15,215 bases of DNA. Origin: Holophagales bacterium (GTDB lineage Bacteria > Acidobacteriota > Holophagae > Holophagales > Holophagaceae). The translations under genes and the position numbers were made by a program. The stretch is taken from assembly GCA_031281385.1 (NCBI GenBank), contig JAITFL010000031.1:1-15215 (forward strand), in the 5' to 3' direction. The notes under the pieces were generated by a model, which was given only the letters and a program-made list of their open reading frames with translations, was not told the DNA's origin and did not search any database. Numbering within the stretch: position 1 is the stretch's first letter; the number at the start of each line of letters is the position of its first letter. Below are positions 12,271 to 15,215 of this stretch, one piece after another.

Positions 12271-13185
12271 TCAAGAGATTTCTTCGTCTGGCGCGGTCTG
12301 TGGCAGGTTCTCGGCCATGAACTTGGCCATGCCCTCGCCGCTAGTGCCATCCAACAGGGATATTTCGCCGTGTCCCACGCCCCGCAGGAGAAGCAGCGTC
12401 TTTTTGCCCTTGGCCAGCGAGTAGATTTTCATTCCGCAGACGCTTGGTATTTCTGTGTCGTCCTCGCCGTGGATTACCAGCAGTGGCGCGGCCACTTTTG
12501 GGATTTGGTACATGGGCTCGACCTTTGCCGGGATTTCAAAGGCTGGTTTCATGGTTGCCCGCCCACTGAAGGGCTTGTGGTATAAAGGCACCAATCTGCG
12601 GGTTTGGTCTTTGGGGTACATGTTTTGGTCTTCAAAGCTGGTTATCGGGGCTATAAGCACCAGCCCGTTGCATTGGCGGTTTACGGCCACAAACGTTGCT
12701 GGCAGCGAGCCTATTGCATAGCCAACCACGACGGTGGGAAGCCCCTTTCTCATCTCCGATGTTTGGTCATAGACGCACAGCGCGTCGCTGGCTAGGTGCT
12801 TTACGGCGGGGCTGCCGCTGCTGGCCCCATAGCCCCTATAGTCCACACAGATGGCGTTGACGTTGTATCGCTCTGCCCACTTGGTCATTTCCAGCGTCCT
12901 TGCCTGGGCCATCTCTGCGTTGCCGCAAAAATACAGTATGTTTGCCCTTGCCCCTATTTTGATGATTGCTATGCCCCTAAGAATGTTCCCATCGGGCAGG
13001 GCCACTTCTATGTTGCGGCGGTTGAATGTTTCTGGGCGGACAGGCGTCGTTTGAGGCTGGAACACGTCCCTCTCTTCTACCTGATAGACCATTGACTTGT
13101 CTAGGTTTGCGCCCACTGACTTCATCGTTTTGCAAGCCACGCAAAGGACGGCTAGGCATACCATCAGGGCAATTCTCGCGCTCAT
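12271..13185 (-). CDS. Alpha/beta-hydrolase-fold protein, nucleophile Ser replaced by Ala
   Basis: A 304-residue protein related to S33/ABHD-type alpha/beta hydrolases. The N-terminus MSARIALMVCLAVLCVAC looks like an export signal; C18 after CVA could be a lipidated cysteine, though the lipobox is atypical. Core features: ILYFCGNAE (usually FHGNA), CVDYRGYGASSG, nucleophile elbow VVVGYAIGSLPA, acid D243 in VIHGEDDTEIP, and H272 in GVGHGE. The elbow should be G-x-S-x-G, but codon 12715-12717 is GCA, giving A157. The catalytic Ser is therefore absent while Asp and His remain, which suggests a non-hydrolytic binding protein or altered chemistry. The ATG at 13185 has a G-run (GGGGGG) 3-4 bases upstream; a longer upstream reading frame is only repeat sequence. 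Modules D and B lie in its leader. Confidence 0.8.
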   Translation of the reverse strand: MSARIALMVCLAVLCVACKTMKSVGANLDKSMVYQVEERDVFQPQTTPVRPETFNRRNIEVALPDGNILRGIAIIKIGARANILYFCGNAEMAQARTLEMTKWAERYNVNAICVDYRGYGASSGSPAVKHLASDALCVYDQTSEMRKGLPTVVVGYAIGSLPATFVAVNRQCNGLVLIAPITSFEDQNMYPKDQTRRLVPLYHKPFSGRATMKPAFEIPAKVEPMYQIPKVAAPLLVIHGEDDTEIPSVCGMKIYSLAKGKKTLLLLRGVGHGEISLLDGTSGEGMAKFMAENLPQTAPDEEIS

Positions 13186-13188
13186 GCG

Positions 13189-13260
13189 CCCCCCAATTAA
13201 AAAACCAGCGCGGCCCAAGGCCGCATCCACCATTGTCAATTGTCCATTGTCCATTGTCAA
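13189..13260 (-). repeat. Repeat module D, copy 2, directly upstream of the hydrolase-like gene
   Basis: The same parts as 12159-12231: heptamers at 13232-13259, hairpin GCGGCC-CAA-GGCCGC (13210-13224), and CCCCAATTAAAAAA. On the minus strand a TTGACA-17-GACAAT promoter-like pair (13260-13232) is followed by the hairpin, then a T-run, then the G-rich ribosome binding site and ATG 13185. The module therefore forms the whole 5' leader. Confidence 0.8.
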
Positions 13261-13263
13261 ATT

Positions 13264-13349
13264 CTCTAAAAGGGCGAATGCCCTAAGAGGCGCAGCAGGA
13301 ATGAAGCGAGCCGCGTCAGCGGTGAGCGAATATGGAAGGCTGCGCCTCA
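13264..13349 (+). repeat. Repeat module B, copy 2 (two-hairpin element)
   Basis: Ungapped match to 8699-8784. Hairpin 1: AGGGC-GAAT-GCCCT (13271-13284). Hairpin 2: GAGGCGCAGC/GCTGCGCCTC (13287-13348), same 62-base span as copy 1. It adjoins module D and ends 24 bases before the queC stop, filling the gap between queC and the hydrolase-like gene. Confidence 0.85.
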
Positions 13350-13372
13350 CTGGGCCTCACGACCCAAAAATG

Positions 13373-14071
13373 TCAGAGTATTGCATCAGGCCCATCATCT
13401 TGCACATACTCTATCGGGTCGCTGATTCCCGCTTGGCTGAACCCTCTTAGGCGCAGCAAGCAGGAGTCGCAAACTCCGCAAGCGCGCGTTTCAGACTTAT
13501 AGCACGACCAAGTTAGGCGCAGCGGTGCGCCTATGGACATGCCTATTTTCACAATCTCGGCCTTGGTCTTGTCAATAAGAGGCGCGTGTATTTTGATGCT
13601 GGTGCTTCGTTTTGTGCCACTGTTGGCCGCCGCTTCAAATGCTTTAAGAAACTCCGCGCTGCAATCGGGGTACCCGCTGGAATCTGCCTCTACGAATCCG
13701 ACAAAAATATTTGCCGCGCCGATGGTCTCTGCCCAGCTTACGCATGCGGCAAGCAGGTGCGCGTTTCTGAAAGGCACGTAGGTAGAGGGCACTTCCGCCT
13801 TGTCTAAGTTGCCATGCTCCATCTGCACCGTTGCGTCCGTCAGGGATGAGCCGCCAATCATTTTAAGTGCCTGCATGGGGACTACCAGGCGCCTTTTGGG
13901 CGGCACCTCATAGTAATCGGCTATTTGCTGGAAAGCCAGTCTTTCCCGTGCCTCGGTCAACTGCCCATAGCTTGCGTGCAACAGGCATAGATCGAAGCCG
14001 TCTCGCTTGGCAATAGCGGCGGCCACGCAGGAATCCATGCCCCCTGACAGGGCCATGACGGCGAGGCTCAT
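13373..14071 (-). CDS. queC: 7-cyano-7-deazaguanine (preQ0) synthase QueC
   Basis: An ATP-dependent ligase/amidotransferase-like enzyme that converts 7-carboxy-7-deazaguanine and ammonia to preQ0, the step supplying QueF's substrate. It has 232 residues, typical. Visible: the PP-loop ATP site ALSGGMDS (7-14); LHASYGQ; VPSTYVPFRN; GFVEADSSGYPDC with the substrate region; and a zinc site of four cysteines C190, C198, C201 and C204 in WSCYKSETRACGVCDSC. The ATG at 14071 shares ATGA with the stop of the acyltransferase gene, so it is translationally coupled and is the last gene of hslO-LPLAT-queC. Module B lies just downstream of the stop. Its co-location with an acyltransferase has no obvious metabolic logic. 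Confidence 0.96.
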   Translation of the reverse strand: MSLAVMALSGGMDSCVAAAIAKRDGFDLCLLHASYGQLTEARERLAFQQIADYYEVPPKRRLVVPMQALKMIGGSSLTDATVQMEHGNLDKAEVPSTYVPFRNAHLLAACVSWAETIGAANIFVGFVEADSSGYPDCSAEFLKAFEAAANSGTKRSTSIKIHAPLIDKTKAEIVKIGMSIGAPLRLTWSCYKSETRACGVCDSCLLRLRGFSQAGISDPIEYVQDDGPDAIL

Positions 14072-14799
14072 TTGAAAAACTCATCTGCGTCGTGTTCCAG
14101 CGCCACCAATTTATCCTGTAGTTCTAGGGCAAGCGGGGCTTCATCCTCTATCTGCTCTGGCACTTGGTAGGGGTGGCCAAAAAGCACGGCCACCTTGGAA
14201 AAAGGCTTTGGGATAAGCATCTTGTCCCAGGTCTTCAACTGCCAAGGGTTGTTATAGGCCACGCAGACTGGCACAATCCACGCCCTAGTTTTTTTTGCCA
14301 CGGCAATGGCGCCCGGCTTGACTTTGCAGCTTGGCCCCCTTGGGCCGTCGGGGGTTATGCCCAAGTCCCAGCCCTGACGCACCACTTGGATCATCTTGAC
14401 CAGCCCTTGGGCCCCGCCCCCGTGGGACGAGGTGCCGCGGACTGCATGGATGCCCAAGTGCCGCCATATCGCCGCGCTGATTTCGCCATCCTTGCTGTCG
14501 CTGGAGAGAATGGCCACCCCCCGCTTTTCACCATCAGGGTTGCGCCTTATGTATGGATAGCTTAGGGGCATCATTACGAGGCGCCTGTGGAAAAAGGCCA
14601 GTATGAAGCGCTGGTCGTTTGCCACCAGCGCGTCTATCGCATCGGCTCCCCTGTGGCTCTTTCTAAGCGTAATTTTTAGAGCTTTCCAAATGATTGACGC
14701 CACCCACGTCGCAAAGCGGAACTTGAGCCAAACGGATATAGGGTTGCCCAAGGGCCGCCCGCGCTGCGTTATCTGGATGTCTTGCTTGGGTGCTTTCAT
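14068..14799 (-). CDS. Lysophospholipid acyltransferase-family protein (DUF374 type)
   Basis: A 243-residue protein of the LPLAT superfamily, DUF374 branch, probably acting at the inner face of the cytoplasmic membrane in lipid or lipid A-related acylation; the exact substrate is not known for this branch. Visible: hydrophobic N-terminal helix (VWLKFRFATWVASIIWKAL); histidine block AFFHRRLVMMP (H71); AILSSDSKDGEISA; GTSSHGGGAQGL; ITPDGPRGP; KKTRAWIVPVCVA; and WDKMLIPKPFSKV. These match the DUF374 pattern throughout, with nothing missing. The ATG at 14799 overlaps the hslO stop (ATGA) and its own stop overlaps the queC start, a tightly coupled trio. It supports a diderm envelope but does not prove it. 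Confidence 0.9.
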   Translation of the reverse strand: MKAPKQDIQITQRGRPLGNPISVWLKFRFATWVASIIWKALKITLRKSHRGADAIDALVANDQRFILAFFHRRLVMMPLSYPYIRRNPDGEKRGVAILSSDSKDGEISAAIWRHLGIHAVRGTSSHGGGAQGLVKMIQVVRQGWDLGITPDGPRGPSCKVKPGAIAVAKKTRAWIVPVCVAYNNPWQLKTWDKMLIPKPFSKVAVLFGHPYQVPEQIEDEAPLALELQDKLVALEHDADEFFK

Positions 14800-15215
14800 G
14801 GGGTGCTTCCAATTAAAGAGCCAGATGAGTTACCCGCGTCTGGCATCTCTTCCTGGGCGATCTCATAGCTCTTGCCGCAATATTCGCAATCGACAACTGC
14901 CTTCCCGTCGGCAAAAATATTTTCGCGCTCGCTGCGCGGCATGGCCCCCAAGATGCCAATTAGGGATTCCTTGGAGCATCGGCAGCGATATTCTATCGTC
15001 TGCATGGAAAGAATTTCTGCCCCGCTTCCTTGGTTGATCCAGCTCACCAGAAATTCGGGCGTTCTCTCCCATAGCTGGGTCACCTCTAGCCCCTCAACGG
15101 CGGCAACCATGCGCTGCAAGCGGTTTTGCGGGCAGTCTGGCAGCGGCTCGACCAAGATGCCCCCAGCCGCACCTGTGGCAATGTCGCACCAAAGCGACGC
15201 GCAGGCTTGTATCTG
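14796..15215 (-). CDS. hslO: Hsp33-family redox-regulated chaperone, 5'-truncated by window edge
   Basis: Hsp33 is a cytosolic holdase chaperone switched on by oxidation of a zinc-binding cysteine centre. Only the C-terminal 139 residues are in the window; the frame stays open to 15215, so an internal TTG at 15155 is not the start. Visible: GAAGGILVEPLPDC, matching the family's 'GG-x-x-x-Q-x-LP' strand; the linker; then the redox switch CxC (YRCRCSKESL) and CxxC (DCEYCGKSYE) with all four cysteines present; and a short acidic tail. It is upstream of, and overlaps by ATGA, the acyltransferase gene. The promoter lies outside the window. Confidence 0.9.
   Translation of the reverse strand, partial: QIQACASLWCDIATGAAGGILVEPLPDCPQNRLQRMVAAVEGLEVTQLWERTPEFLVSWINQGSGAEILSMQTIEYRCRCSKESLIGILGAMPRSERENIFADGKAVVDCEYCGKSYEIAQEEMPDAGNSSGSLIGSTP

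Noticed and set aside
13186..13350. 55-codon N-terminal extension of the hydrolase-like gene
   Set aside because: The extension is a translation of modules B and D; ATG 13185 has a G-rich ribosome binding site and gives a normal export signal.

Overview
The window reads as chromosomal DNA of a bacterium with a Gram-negative-type envelope, with fairly even to slightly GC-rich base composition. The envelope inference rests on a DUF374-type lysophospholipid acyltransferase, an exported DUF4412-like protein and a probable lipoprotein. The housekeeping genes present are MEP-pathway isoprenoid genes, exonuclease VII, queuosine genes, Hsp33 and an MgtA-type Mg2+ pump. Start codons TTG and GTG are used where genes overlap. 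I cannot place the phylum from sequence alone.

Layout. 1-2049 (+): 3' part of mgtA. 2057-2960: gene-free mosaic of interspersed repeats. 3036-6102 (-): coupled operon xseB-ispA-dxs, which supplies the exonuclease VII small subunit, farnesyl diphosphate synthase and DXP synthase. 6174-6953 (-): secreted DUF4412-like protein, divergent from an NtrC-type sigma-54 response regulator (7048-8502, +). 8511-9062: second gene-free repeat mosaic, largely an inverted and collinear version of the first. 9067-10452 (-): two unrecognised genes in tandem. 10610-10684 (+): tRNA-Gln(CUG) with its terminator. 10906-11558 (+): toxin-antitoxin pair with a RelB/DinJ-type antitoxin and a VapC PIN toxin. It lies between the tRNA 3' end and a 14-bp copy of that end. 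11646-12068 (-): queF. 12271-13185 (-): alpha/beta hydrolase-fold lipoprotein candidate lacking the nucleophile serine. 13373-15215 (-): coupled hslO-LPLAT-queC.

The most unusual content is in the intergenic DNA. At least four repeat modules recur: A, a 31-bp tandem repeat plus a 39-bp perfect inverted match; B, about 86 bp with two hairpins and one compensatory base-pair change; C, about 140 bp; and D, a heptamer array plus a hairpin. They combine in a fixed order, A then (B then C), on both sides of the five-gene block 3036-8502, in opposite orientations. No transposase, integrase or RAYT gene is visible in the window.

How the genes work together: IspA and Dxs belong to one isoprenoid pathway and are translationally coupled. 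QueC and QueF catalyse two steps of queuosine precursor synthesis, making preQ0 and reducing it to preQ1, but sit in separate units. The toxin-antitoxin pair looks like a small inserted cargo at a tRNA gene.
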